The position numbers and the translations under genes were made by a program. 64,000 nt of DNA. It comes from Terriglobia bacterium (lineage in GTDB: Bacteria > Acidobacteriota > Terriglobia > Bryobacterales > Bryobacteraceae). Under the pieces are notes generated by a model, which made no database searches, was not told the DNA's origin, and saw only the letters and a program-made list of their open reading frames with translations. Positions 8,768 to 18,492 of this stretch are shown here, in pieces (within the stretch, counting starts at the first letter, position 1; every line of letters begins with the position of its first letter). The stretch covers positions 1 through 64,000 of the forward strand of contig PSRJ01000129.1 of NCBI GenBank assembly GCA_003175985.1. The letters are read 5' to 3'.

Positions 8768-10243
8768 TTAAACCAGGGCTGGCGCCGGTTCGGCGTCCGC
8801 CGCATTCTCCATCGCCCCCGCCACGACGCGCCCCAGAGTCTCTACACCTTTCCGGATCTGTTCCGGCTCCAGGCCTGCAAAACTCAGGCGCAATGCGCCC
8901 GGTTCTCTTCGCGCTACTTCGAAGTACCGGCCCGGAAGGAATGCCACTCCTTCTTTTTGCGCGCGCGGTAACAACTCGCTGGCATCAAGCGGCGCGGGCA
9001 GACGCACCCAGAGGTTCATGCCCCCCTCCGGCTGGGTCCATCGCGTGCCCGTCGGCAGATACCTGCGGCACGCGTCGAGCGTCGCGCCTAAACGCTCCGC
9101 ACCCGCGGCCAGCACGCGGGCGCGATGCGCCTCCAGCCGGCCCGATTGCGCGAATTCCAGCAGCACGGCTTGCGAAAGCTGGTCCGTATGCAAATCCGCG
9201 GCCTCCTTGGCACAGCGGAGCCGTTCCATCAGCGGTTTCGGCCCCAGCGCCCACCCCACTCGCAAACCCGGAAAGCTCACTTTCGAAAAGCTGCGCAGCA
9301 GCACTGTGCCCCCGTCCCGGTCGATCTGTTTCAGCGGCGGCAAAGACTCCCCGTGATACCGAAGTTCGCCGTAGGCATCGTTCTCCACCACCGGTACACC
9401 GGAAGCATGGGCCAATTCGAGGAGGGCGCGGCGCGCGGAAAGGGGTAGAGTGACTCCCGTCGGATTCTGAAAATCGGTAGTCACCACCAGGAACCGGGGT
9501 CGTTCCCTGCGGAGTGCCTGCTCGAACAAGGTCAAATCCAACCCGTCGTTTCCCACCGGGATTCCGATCAGCCGCGCGCCCATCCCCGTCAACAGATTCT
9601 TCAATCCGGGGTAAATCGGGTCCTCCACCGCGACGGCATCACCCGGGCGGAGCAGAATGCGGCCGATCAGGTCGAGTGCCTGCTGGCACCCGTTCGTCAC
9701 GATGAGATCGTCGCCCGTTAGCGCTAATCCCTGCCGCCGCGCCGTTTCGAGCAGGTAGCGGCGCAACGGTTCGTACCCGCCCGGAGAGCCAAGCTGCAGA
9801 ATATCGGCGAGGTCGTCGCGGGCCAGCACGGCTCTGCAGGTTGTCCGCACTTCGTCCAACGGGAACAACGCGCCCGAAGGACTCGAGGTGACAAAGCGAA
9901 TCATCTCGCCCGCCGAGGAAACCTTGGGATTGGCGGGCGCGCTTTCGTTACGCTCCAGTAAGGAAGGCCAGTCTACTCCCGCGTTCCTGCTTTCCCGGCA
10001 CACAAAGCTTCCGCGCCCGACTTGACCCGAAATCAGGCCCTCGGTTTCAAGCTGTTCATACGCGGCCGAAACCGTGGTCCGGTTTAATCCAAGCAAGCCA
10101 GCCAATTCGCGGGTGGCGGGCAGCCTTTCCCCCTTTGCCAACCGCCCAGAACGGATTTGTTCCGCAATTTGCTCATAGAGTTGGCGGTAAAGAGGATATT
10201 GGGAGCGATGATCTAATGGACGCAGATCCATCAGCCATAGCAT
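8768..10243 (-). CDS. pdxR: MocR/PdxR-like transcriptional regulator (GntR wHTH plus class I aminotransferase domain)
   Basis: N-terminal GntR HTH (LYEQIAEQIRSGRLAKGERLPATRELAGLLGLNRTTVSAAYEQLE) and aminotransferase fold; immediately upstream of pdxST. Confidence 0.88.
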   Translation of the reverse strand: MLWLMDLRPLDHRSQYPLYRQLYEQIAEQIRSGRLAKGERLPATRELAGLLGLNRTTVSAAYEQLETEGLISGQVGRGSFVCRESRNAGVDWPSLLERNESAPANPKVSSAGEMIRFVTSSPSGALFPLDEVRTTCRAVLARDDLADILQLGSPGGYEPLRRYLLETARRQGLALTGDDLIVTNGCQQALDLIGRILLRPGDAVAVEDPIYPGLKNLLTGMGARLIGIPVGNDGLDLTLFEQALRRERPRFLVVTTDFQNPTGVTLPLSARRALLELAHASGVPVVENDAYGELRYHGESLPPLKQIDRDGGTVLLRSFSKVSFPGLRVGWALGPKPLMERLRCAKEAADLHTDQLSQAVLLEFAQSGRLEAHRARVLAAGAERLGATLDACRRYLPTGTRWTQPEGGMNLWVRLPAPLDASELLPRAQKEGVAFLPGRYFEVARREPGALRLSFAGLEPEQIRKGVETLGRVVAGAMENAADAEPAPALV

Positions 10244-10258
10244 ACCATATTGGTCGGG

Positions 10259-11458
10259 TTACTGAATTGTCAGGGAATAAGCGCCCGCGGTGTTGGAGCG
10301 CGACCACACTTGAATGTAATAAGTCTGCTTCGGCTTCACCTGGAACGTGTGGATCAGGTTACTGCCCGCGGTTTTCACTTCCGGTCCGAAACCGCTGGTA
10401 TGGTGGTCGGGCGAATAGGTAGTCAAAGCCGGGATCAGCGTGGTGGACCGATTACGGATTTCGACGCGCGCAATCCCGCTCTCCGGGGCGGCAAAGGAGT
10501 AGAAGTCCGTGTCCGCGGCATCCATGATATTGGCTTCAATGGACTGCCCGATCGTGAGCGGCCGTGAACCCGGCAGGTCATCGTTCGGCTCGTATGCATC
10601 GAAGGCCTTGAGTGCCCGAACCACGGTGCGGTATTTGCCTGTGGATTTCTGAGAGCCCCAGACATGAACCACTAGAGTCGAGTTGGGCTGGGGCGAAAAG
10701 CGGGCGCTCAGCGAAGCGCCGGGCTGCTGCGCGGCCTGCGACCAGCCAAGAAACCGGTCTGTTCCATCGAAAACGCCTAGCGAAGGTATCAGAGTCGCGG
10801 ACAGGTTCTGGACCTCGACGGCCAGAATATCGCGGGGCGCCGGCGGCGCTTTGAAACGGAAACAATCGATGTCCTCCGCAGTGGCAACCTCCGCGCCGAA
10901 AGGCCGGCCCAATGCGACTACGTTGGCCATGAGGTGAGTATCGTTGGGTTCGGCTTCCTGGGTGACCGGAGGGGCGCTGTTCAGAATCTCCTCATGATCG
11001 GCAAGGTTCGCGCGCGTCTGTGGGTAGTCGCTGTCGCGCGAGAGCGCCTCGCGAAATGCTGCCCGCGCGTGCCCGTCGTCGTGTTGCTTGAGATATAAGA
11101 CGCCGAGATCGTTATAGACGGCAGGAAGCGAGACGGTCCGCGAAATCTTCTCCAGGGCGGAGAGTGCATTCCCGGAGTCGCCCCGCCTGGCCATCGCGGC
11201 GGCAGCGGCGAAATCCTGCTCCACCGCCGGCTGTACCGCCGAGTTGTAGAACCGGACGTGCTCTTCGCGGAGCGTAATACTGCTATCGATGTATCCTGCG
11301 AGGTTTTGGGCGGAAGGCCGGGTGATTCGTCCCAGGATGAGCCACACCAGCGTCGTAACGGAGGCAATCAGCAACAACACGCCGAACGGCCATAGCGGCA
11401 GTTGGCGGGTGCGGCGTTTGCGGCGTTTACGGATGGGAGCTAACCCCGGGGCGGCCAT
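10259..11458 (-). CDS. Membrane-anchored protein with TPR-like segment and pre-peptidase C-terminal-like domains
   Basis: Single N-terminal TM; two repeats of EPNDT/EPNDD...DTDFYSF..APESGIARVEIRNRSTTLIPAL type. Confidence 0.72.
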   Translation of the reverse strand: MAAPGLAPIRKRRKRRTRQLPLWPFGVLLLIASVTTLVWLILGRITRPSAQNLAGYIDSSITLREEHVRFYNSAVQPAVEQDFAAAAAMARRGDSGNALSALEKISRTVSLPAVYNDLGVLYLKQHDDGHARAAFREALSRDSDYPQTRANLADHEEILNSAPPVTQEAEPNDTHLMANVVALGRPFGAEVATAEDIDCFRFKAPPAPRDILAVEVQNLSATLIPSLGVFDGTDRFLGWSQAAQQPGASLSARFSPQPNSTLVVHVWGSQKSTGKYRTVVRALKAFDAYEPNDDLPGSRPLTIGQSIEANIMDAADTDFYSFAAPESGIARVEIRNRSTTLIPALTTYSPDHHTSGFGPEVKTAGSNLIHTFQVKPKQTYYIQVWSRSNTAGAYSLTIQ

Positions 11459-11512
11459 GTTGTCCTTTTCGGCTATGCTCGTTAGAATTTCTATTCTACG
11501 CGGTAGATCGCG

Positions 11513-12634
11513 GTGGCTTCACCTCGTGTTAGTACTGGCAAGGCGTTGGCGCGAGTCGCATTAGCTCTCGCGATTGCGGTCCCGCTCTGGCCGGCTAAGA
11601 AGAAAAAGGAAGAGGAAACGCAGATCCTGCAACTCCCCAGGGAACTTCCCGCCGCGGTTGTGGGCGAAACCCGGCGCCTGGCCGTCTACGTGACGCCGCT
11701 TTCGGCAAAAGGCCTGCTTTCGCAGCAGGTTCGGGACGCGTTGAAGGCCCTCGACAAGCAGTCCCGCGGCAACTCTACGCTCCATATCCGCGCGTTTGTT
11801 GCCGGTTCGGGAGACCTGCGGCGCGTCCGCGACCTGGTCAGCGAGACGTTTACGGAGCGGCGCCTCCCGCTTCCCGCGCTCAGCCTGATTCAGGCCGGAG
11901 GCCTGCCGTTGGAGGGCGCGCAAATAGTATTGGAGGCCGTCGCAGGCGCGAAGAAAGACGCGCAGCCGGCAGTGGCGTTCTTTTCCGCGGAAGCTATTTC
12001 TTCGCCTAATCCCCGCGACTCGCTCGCGCCGCTGATCGAGAAGTCGTTAGCCGCGCTCCAGCATAACCTGGCGGTTTCCGGCGCCAATGCGGGCGACATG
12101 CTCCGCGTGACCTGCTTCCTCAGTTCTCTCGACAACGCAGCGGCGACGCGCGCCCGGCTGCAACAGGACTATCCTCGCGCCGCCCTGAATTTCGTGCAAA
12201 CTCAGAGGGCCCCGCAGTCCGCGCTGGCCGCCTGTGAAGGCGTCGCCGGGCTCCAGAAGAGCCCTGGCAAGCGGCTGGAACTGCTCGGTGCCAACGGAAA
12301 ACCGCCGGACGGGGGCGGATCGCAGATTGCCCTCATCGGCGCGCCGCACGTCGTGCTCACCGGCACCCAGGTCTCTTTCGGGTTTCAAGAACAGGACGGG
12401 CGCCTGGCTCTCGATCGCCTGGGCAAAGCTATGGAACCGCTCGGAGTCTCGCGCGCGGATGTGGCGTTCACTCATTTTTACCCGCTTTCTGCGCAACTCG
12501 AGAATCAGGTGCGCGCGTTAAGCCGGGCATTCTTCAATACCGGTCCCGCGCCGGCGGGCAGCGCGCTGCCGGTGGAAGGTCTCTCCTCGCAGGACGCCGG
12601 ATTCGCGGTCGAGGCCGTTGCTGTGAAAGACTGA
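11513..12634 (+). CDS. Exported RidA/YjgF-like protein
   Basis: Signal peptide then two RidA-like segments (...HIRAFVAGSGDLRRVRDLVSETFTERRLPLPALSLIQAGGLPLEGAQIVLEAVA; ...GDMLRVTCFLSSLDNAAATRARLQQDYPRAALNFVQTQRA). Confidence 0.6.
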   Translation: MASPRVSTGKALARVALALAIAVPLWPAKKKKEEETQILQLPRELPAAVVGETRRLAVYVTPLSAKGLLSQQVRDALKALDKQSRGNSTLHIRAFVAGSGDLRRVRDLVSETFTERRLPLPALSLIQAGGLPLEGAQIVLEAVAGAKKDAQPAVAFFSAEAISSPNPRDSLAPLIEKSLAALQHNLAVSGANAGDMLRVTCFLSSLDNAAATRARLQQDYPRAALNFVQTQRAPQSALAACEGVAGLQKSPGKRLELLGANGKPPDGGGSQIALIGAPHVVLTGTQVSFGFQEQDGRLALDRLGKAMEPLGVSRADVAFTHFYPLSAQLENQVRALSRAFFNTGPAPAGSALPVEGLSSQDAGFAVEAVAVKD

Positions 12635-12678
12635 AGGGCTTTCCGGCCGGTTTCCGCCGCGGTAGAATAGACAGCGTC

Positions 12679-13728
12679 GTGCCCTACGCATTACGGCTTC
12701 CCCTCATTGCGGCGCTTGGCTGTCTTTTGTGTGTGCCCGCGATTCCCCAACAACAGGAGCCCAACACACGCATCCAGGTGCAGGTCAACGAAGTCATCGT
12801 CCCGGTCACGGTTACCGATGACAAGGGCCGGTTCGTTTCCAACCTGCAGGCGCAGGACTTTCGCATCCTCGACGAGGGTAAGCCGCAGCGCATCCAGTTT
12901 TTCAGTCATACCGAGAAGCAGCCGATCGTGGTTGGATTCCTCGTGGACATGAGCAACAACACGCGAATCCACTGGAAAAGGTATCAGGAGTCCGTGATGG
13001 AGTTGGTTTGGAACCTGCTCCCGGGCGACAAGCGGTATAGCGGCTACCTGATCTCTTACGCCAATGACGCCGAATTGCTGGCCAATACGACCACCGATTC
13101 CGACAAAGTCGTGGACAAGATTCGTAGGATGAAGCCCGCCGGCGGGGCCGCGCTGTTCGACGCGATCTACATGGCTTGTACCAAGCGCGAACTGGTGAAG
13201 GGCGAGCCTTATGAGCCGCGCCGCGTGATTATCGTCGTGGGCGACGGGCACGATAACGCCAGCAAGAAAACCCTGGAAGAAGTGATCGAGATCGCCCAGC
13301 GCAACCTGGTGACGATCTACGCCATGAGCACCATGGCCTATGGCTTCGACAATGCCGATCGCGGCGTGCTGGAGCGCCTGGCGGAGGAGACCGGCGGACA
13401 CGTGGAGTACCCGCTCAACACGATTTTCAAGGACACCGCCACCGGCACCTATTTCTGCAATCCCTCCGACGAGGGCTGTTACGCGTACAAGGTCGGCACC
13501 GGCGGCTACGAAGCTGCGATTTCCGGCAGCATCATCAAAGCGGTGGGGGCGGTTTCGGGCGACATCACTACGCAGTATGTTCTGCGTTACACGCCTGACT
13601 ATGATCCCGACGATAAACCCAGGCAATTCCGCCGGATCAAAGTAGAAGTGAACCTTCCCGGCGTAATCGTTCGCGCGCGGCGCGGTTACTATCCCAACGC
13701 ACTGCCTGGCGCGGCCGGCGCGCAGTAA
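12679..13728 (+). CDS. VWFA-related acidobacterial domain protein
   Basis: Signal peptide; TRIQVQVNEVIVPVTVTDDKGRFVSNLQAQDFRILDEGKPQRIQFFSH... typical of VWFA-related proteins in Acidobacteria. GTG start. Confidence 0.88.
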   Translation: MPYALRLPLIAALGCLLCVPAIPQQQEPNTRIQVQVNEVIVPVTVTDDKGRFVSNLQAQDFRILDEGKPQRIQFFSHTEKQPIVVGFLVDMSNNTRIHWKRYQESVMELVWNLLPGDKRYSGYLISYANDAELLANTTTDSDKVVDKIRRMKPAGGAALFDAIYMACTKRELVKGEPYEPRRVIIVVGDGHDNASKKTLEEVIEIAQRNLVTIYAMSTMAYGFDNADRGVLERLAEETGGHVEYPLNTIFKDTATGTYFCNPSDEGCYAYKVGTGGYEAAISGSIIKAVGAVSGDITTQYVLRYTPDYDPDDKPRQFRRIKVEVNLPGVIVRARRGYYPNALPGAAGAQ

Positions 13729-13776
13729 CCAGCACGATTTCGTTTTTCCTTTTCAGCGGCCGATAAGCAAGGTAGG

Positions 13777-14589
13777 ATGGTTTCCATGCCCGCCAGCGTG
13801 GTCCCGATCGGTGCGCGCCGCGAAGGCACCTACGTGTTGCTGGCCACGGCCCTGCCCGGGCGCCCTTCGCAGACAATAGGCGTGTTTCTGATGGATCCGG
13901 CGCGCGACCGTGCCTGGGTGCGCTTCCGCTCGCACTATGACGAGCTGGCAGATCCCGAGGATGCTGAGGTTCTGGAATCGCTCGAGGATCATATTCGGAC
14001 CTGCGTCGCCGAAGTCGGAGCCGGCGTTTATCTCTCGCAGCTCGAAGACAACCTCTCCAATGCAGTGCGCGTGAGCGAGCGTCAGAGCGTCGCAGTCGAT
14101 TCCTTCACCCGCGTCCTGGACCGGCTCTATGGCGAAAATGTCGAAGAGCTGGATGTGAAGCCGTATCTCACTCACCTGCCGCTCTATAGTTTGCGAGCCG
14201 CGGCCGGCAGGCTGGGCGAGGAGATGGAATCGCAGGAAGAAGCGTGGGTTCGCGCTCCGGAGGGTGTGCGCCTTGGTCCGGATCTTTTCGTGGCCCATGT
14301 GGTTGGCCGGTCCATGGAGCCCCGAATCCCCGATGGAAGTCTCAACCTGTTCCGATTTCACCCGGCAGGTTCCCGGCAGGGGAAGATTCTTTTGATTCAG
14401 CGATTCGGCGCTGTCGACGAGACTGCCCGCTACACCGTGAAACGGTATACGAGCCAAAAATCGTATCAGGGCGACGAATGGCGGCACGAACGGATCCGGC
14501 TGGAGCCGCTCAATCCCGAATTTGAAGCGTGGGACGTGGAACCCCAGGATTTCGCCGTGGTGGCGGAGTGGCTCCGCGTCATCGAGTGA
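13777..14589 (+). CDS. S24/LexA-like peptidase-domain protein without recognisable HTH
   Basis: C-terminal GPDLFVAHVVGRSMEPRIPDGSLNLFRF (S24 Ser motif) and a later ARYTVKRY candidate Lys; N-terminal ~150 aa resembles DUF3037-type sequence. Confidence 0.7.
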   Translation: MVSMPASVVPIGARREGTYVLLATALPGRPSQTIGVFLMDPARDRAWVRFRSHYDELADPEDAEVLESLEDHIRTCVAEVGAGVYLSQLEDNLSNAVRVSERQSVAVDSFTRVLDRLYGENVEELDVKPYLTHLPLYSLRAAAGRLGEEMESQEEAWVRAPEGVRLGPDLFVAHVVGRSMEPRIPDGSLNLFRFHPAGSRQGKILLIQRFGAVDETARYTVKRYTSQKSYQGDEWRHERIRLEPLNPEFEAWDVEPQDFAVVAEWLRVIE

Positions 14590-15584
14590 AGGCTCCGAGC
14601 GTCGCCCGGCTTCTGCTGGCCTGGTATCGCAAGGGCCACCGCGACCTGCCGTGGCGAAGCACCAAAGATCCTTATCGCATCTGGGTCTCTGAAATTATGC
14701 TGCAGCAGACCCGGGCGCAGGCCGTAATTCCTTATTACGAGCGATTCCTCCGCCGCTTTCCGAACCCGCAGGCTCTCGCCTCCGCCTCAGAGGATGAAGT
14801 GCTGGCCGCCTGGAGCGGGTTGGGCTACTACGCGCGCGCGCGCAACTTGCGGCGTGCCGCGCAGCGGATCTGTGTTACGGGAGGAGACTTCCCGCGGGAA
14901 TACGAGCCGATCCGCGCGTTGCCCGGAATCGGCGATTACACCGCTGCGGCCATTGCCAGTATAGCCTTCGGGGCGCGTCACGCGGTGCTCGATGGCAACG
15001 TCCTGCGGGTGGTTGCGCGCGTCGAAAACGACTCCGGCGATATCGCTTCGGCGCGCACCCGTGAGCGGTTTCGCGCGGTCGCGGGTGAGTGGCTCGACCC
15101 CAGCGATCCGGGCGAATTTAACCAGGCGTTGATGGAGTTGGGAGCGACTGTTTGTCTCGCCAAGAACCCGCTCTGCCTCGTGTGCCCCCTCAGCGAGCGG
15201 TGCCGTGCGCGCGCCGAAGGAACAGCGCATCAGTTGCCCGTGAAGCTGCGCAAAGTGGAACCGGTGCATATTCAAAGCACGCTGCTGGTGGTGCATCGCG
15301 GTGGGCGGGTGCTGCTACGCCAGCGGGAACGAGAAGCGCGCCGAATGGCCCGTTTCTGGGAATTGCCCGCTCCCGAACAACTGCCCGGCGCGCGGGTGGT
15401 GGAAATTCTCGGCACCTTCCGCCATACGATCACGCATCACCGCTACACTTTCGCTGTAGCCCAGGCTTCGGTTTCGGCACGCTGTGCCGGTTTTCGCTGG
15501 TTTACCGTCCGGCAGATGCGTGAAATCCCGCTCAGCACGACGGCCCGGAAGGCGCTCGCTGTAGCAAAAATCATCGTGCCATAA
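14586..15584 (+). CDS. mutY: A/G-specific adenine glycosylase MutY
   Basis: LPWRSTKDPYRIWVSEIMLQQTRAQAVIPYYERFLRRFP...ALPGIGDYTAAAIASIAFG...; Fe-S cysteines CLAKNPLCLVCPLSERC. GTG start overlaps upstream stop (GTGA). Confidence 0.95.
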   Translation: MKAPSVARLLLAWYRKGHRDLPWRSTKDPYRIWVSEIMLQQTRAQAVIPYYERFLRRFPNPQALASASEDEVLAAWSGLGYYARARNLRRAAQRICVTGGDFPREYEPIRALPGIGDYTAAAIASIAFGARHAVLDGNVLRVVARVENDSGDIASARTRERFRAVAGEWLDPSDPGEFNQALMELGATVCLAKNPLCLVCPLSERCRARAEGTAHQLPVKLRKVEPVHIQSTLLVVHRGGRVLLRQREREARRMARFWELPAPEQLPGARVVEILGTFRHTITHHRYTFAVAQASVSARCAGFRWFTVRQMREIPLSTTARKALAVAKIIVP

Positions 15585-15733
15585 TTCCCTTGATTTACAA
15601 GTGTTAGATACGTGTAAAATAGCTTTGACCCCTGGGTGATTTCCGTATCTTCTTGAGTAGACTAGTTTTGGACCTGCAAGGGGATTGCAGGACAAGCTTC
15701 AGAATTCTAACGCTTAGGTCGGGGAGTTGAGAA

Positions 15734-17065
15734 ATGCCTTGGAAAGAGTTGTGCGCCCGCATTAGTTTTGCCGTGTTCGTGTTCACGGCTACGCCGCTTT
15801 CGATGTACGGTTTCAGCACGGGCCCACCGGCACAGCGTACCGGTGCTCCCGTGGATGGCGGTACGAACTGCACTGCCTGTCACCGTACTTTCGCGCCCGC
15901 CAACTCGGGAACAGGGCGAATCACCATCAGCACTACCGCATACACGCCGGGGGTGAAGCAGAATATTTTGATCACCATCATGGATCCGGACGCGCAGCGC
16001 TGGGGTTTTCAACTGACCGCGCGGCTGCGCAGCGACGAAAATAGCGAAGCAGGCACGTTTACTGTGGCGTCGCCTTTGCGTGTTCGCTGCGCCGATGGCA
16101 GCGATGCCCCCTGTAACGGAGGCAAAGAGTTCATCGAACACACGCAGCCGGCGACACAGTTGGGGACGCGTGTTCAGGGCACCTTTACGGTAGAGTGGAC
16201 GCCGCCCGCGCAAGATGCGGGGGAGGTCATCTTCTACGCAGCCGGCAATGCCGCCAATGGCGACAGCACACCGAACGGCGATCATATTTACACCACCAGC
16301 CTGGTAATTCGCGCTCCCTGCGGCGCAACGACAAAGCCGGCAGTTACCGGCGTGACCGATGCCGGAAGCTTTCGGCCAAGCGTCAGTCAAGGCTCTTTGG
16401 TATCCATCTTCGGCGGCCCGTTCCTGGCTTCGGATTTTCGGTACGTCGCCTATGCTAACGACCTGGTATCCGGTAAGTGGCCCACCAGTTTCGGCTGCGT
16501 CGCCGTCGAGATCGGCGGCCTTCGGGCGCCCGTCTTCTTCGTTTCCAAGGGACAGATCAATGCGCAGGTTCCGGCTCTCTCGGCCTCTGGTTCGGTGGAT
16601 GTGGTCGTGATACTCAATCCTGGAGCGGCAAATGAGACTCGAAGCGCCGCCGGCAAAGCGCAGATTACGGCGTTCTCTCCGGCCTTGTTTATGATTGATG
16701 CCAAGCGCATCGCGGCGATCAATGCCTCCAACCAGAACAATGTGGTAGGCATCGATGGTCCGGCTAAACCCGGAGACGTGGTGACGTTTTTTGGAACCGG
16801 CTTTGGAGGAAGTGTGCCGGCCATGGCACCCGGCGAATTTCCATCCGGACCTACACCCCTGCAGACTTCGCTCACGATCACGATCGGCGGTGTCACGGTG
16901 ACTGCGGCGGACATTCTCTACTCCGGCCTTTCCCCCGCGGCGCCGGGGCTGTGCCAGTTCAACGTACGCATACCCGCGAGTGTGGCCGATGGAGACGCAG
17001 TCGTCAAAGTCCGCATTAGCGGCCTGGATACACAGGACGGAGCGACCCTAGCCATTAAGCGTTGA
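15734..17065 (+). CDS. Secreted protein: choice-of-anchor-V/reelin-like N-terminus (CTACH) plus Solibacter-type C-terminal domain
   Basis: N-terminal GGTNCTACHRTFAPANSGTGRI...; C-terminal VTDAGSFRPSVSQGSLVSIFGGPFLA...FFGTGFGG...ITIGGVTVTAADILYSGLSPAAPGLCQFNVRIPASVADGDAVVKVRI, a pattern common in Solibacter. Confidence 0.82.
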   Translation: MPWKELCARISFAVFVFTATPLSMYGFSTGPPAQRTGAPVDGGTNCTACHRTFAPANSGTGRITISTTAYTPGVKQNILITIMDPDAQRWGFQLTARLRSDENSEAGTFTVASPLRVRCADGSDAPCNGGKEFIEHTQPATQLGTRVQGTFTVEWTPPAQDAGEVIFYAAGNAANGDSTPNGDHIYTTSLVIRAPCGATTKPAVTGVTDAGSFRPSVSQGSLVSIFGGPFLASDFRYVAYANDLVSGKWPTSFGCVAVEIGGLRAPVFFVSKGQINAQVPALSASGSVDVVVILNPGAANETRSAAGKAQITAFSPALFMIDAKRIAAINASNQNNVVGIDGPAKPGDVVTFFGTGFGGSVPAMAPGEFPSGPTPLQTSLTITIGGVTVTAADILYSGLSPAAPGLCQFNVRIPASVADGDAVVKVRISGLDTQDGATLAIKR

Positions 17066-17089
17066 GGCGCACCGCGGTACGATGGCACG

Positions 17090-18439
17090 GTGGAGCAGTT
17101 CGCGCTCGATTTTGAGCTGGCGCCGCAGCGGCGCATCTATACCGTCAGCGAGTTGAATGCCGAGATCCGCGCCGTGCTGGACGCGGAGTTCGGCGACATC
17201 TGGGTATCCGGCGAGATTTCGGGTAGCAAGCTGGCTTCCAGCGGGCATTACTATTTCACCCTCAAGGAGCGGGAAGCGCAGGTGCGCTGCGTGGCTTTTC
17301 GCTCCGCTCATCGCTATTGGAAAATCAAGCCGCAGGATGGATTAGCGGTGCTGGCCCGCGGCCGGCTCGACGTTTACGAAGCTCGCGGCGAGTATCAACT
17401 CCTCGTAGAGGTGCTGGAGCCGCAGGGATTCGGAGCCCTGCAACTGGCATTCGAACAATTAAAGAAAAAGCTCGCGGCCGAAGGCCTGTTTGCAGCCGAG
17501 AGGAAGCGGGCTTTGCCGCGTTTTCCACGGCGCATCGGAATTGTCACATCACCCCGCGGGGCAGTCATCGCCGATCTGATCCACATCCTCTCCCGGCGGT
17601 TCCCCGGATTGCACATCCGGCTGTTCCCCGCGCTGGTGCAGGGGGAAGGATCGGTGGAGGAAGTTTGCCGCGGGATTGAATACTTCAGCCGTACCCGGTG
17701 GGCCGACGTCGTAATCGTGGGCCGCGGCGGAGGGTCGCTCGAAGACCTGTGGACCTTCAATGAAGAAGCAGTGGCGCGCGCCATAGCGGCATGTGCTCCA
17801 CCCGTGATTTCCGCCGTGGGTCATGAGACCGATGTCACCATCGCGGATTTTGTCGCCGACCTGCGCGCTCCGACCCCCTCCGCCGCGGCCGAGCTGGCCG
17901 TTCCGCAGCGCCAGGATCTGCTCGAGCGGATCGCCATCGCCCAAACCAAGCTCGTCCAGGGCCTGCGCTACCGGCTGGCGATGCTGGAGCGGCGCTTGCG
18001 GCAGCAGGGAATCGAGCGGGCCCTCGGCCTGCTCCATCGCCGGATCGGGCGCGGCTTGCAGCGTATCGATGAGCAGGAATTTCGCATGCGCGAGCGGCTG
18101 CGTGTCACCATGGGCGCCAGGGAACGCGCTCGCGGCGGGCTGGAAGCGCGGCTGCGCCGTTTTGACATGCGCCCGAGACTGGCGGCCGACCGGCGCCGCA
18201 TGGAGATGGCCCAGGCGGCCGCCGGCCTCAGCATTCGCGGTGGATTAGCCAGGCGGCGCAGCGCCTTCGAGCAGCTTGCGGCGAAGCTCTCGCAGTTAAG
18301 CCCTCTGCGTATTCTCGAACGCGGCTACGCCATCGTCTCGAATGAATCGGGAATCTTGAAGGACGCCGGCGCCGCGCCGCGCGATTCCCACATCCACGTC
18401 CGGCTGGCACGCGGTGAATTGGACGCTACGGTGCAATAA
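17090..18439 (+). CDS. xseA: Exodeoxyribonuclease VII large subunit
   Basis: YTVSELNAEIRAVLDAEFGDIWVSGEISGSKLASSGHYYFTLKE...RIGIVTSPRGAVIADLIHILSRRFP...VGRGGGSLEDLWTFNEE...ISAVGHETDVTIADFVADLRAPTPSAAAEL. Confidence 0.97.
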   Translation: MEQFALDFELAPQRRIYTVSELNAEIRAVLDAEFGDIWVSGEISGSKLASSGHYYFTLKEREAQVRCVAFRSAHRYWKIKPQDGLAVLARGRLDVYEARGEYQLLVEVLEPQGFGALQLAFEQLKKKLAAEGLFAAERKRALPRFPRRIGIVTSPRGAVIADLIHILSRRFPGLHIRLFPALVQGEGSVEEVCRGIEYFSRTRWADVVIVGRGGGSLEDLWTFNEEAVARAIAACAPPVISAVGHETDVTIADFVADLRAPTPSAAAELAVPQRQDLLERIAIAQTKLVQGLRYRLAMLERRLRQQGIERALGLLHRRIGRGLQRIDEQEFRMRERLRVTMGARERARGGLEARLRRFDMRPRLAADRRRMEMAQAAAGLSIRGGLARRRSAFEQLAAKLSQLSPLRILERGYAIVSNESGILKDAGAAPRDSHIHVRLARGELDATVQ

Positions 18440-18492
18440 TCCACGTGGACTGTGCCGGGATTTATAATAAGCGGCGTTACGGGGGTTCTTTC

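Noticed and set aside
7610-8971. 453-aa + strand ORF antisense to pdxT/pdxS/pdxR
   Set aside because: Opposite strand encodes canonical pdxS/pdxT; low-complexity His/Arg/Gln-rich shadow translation.
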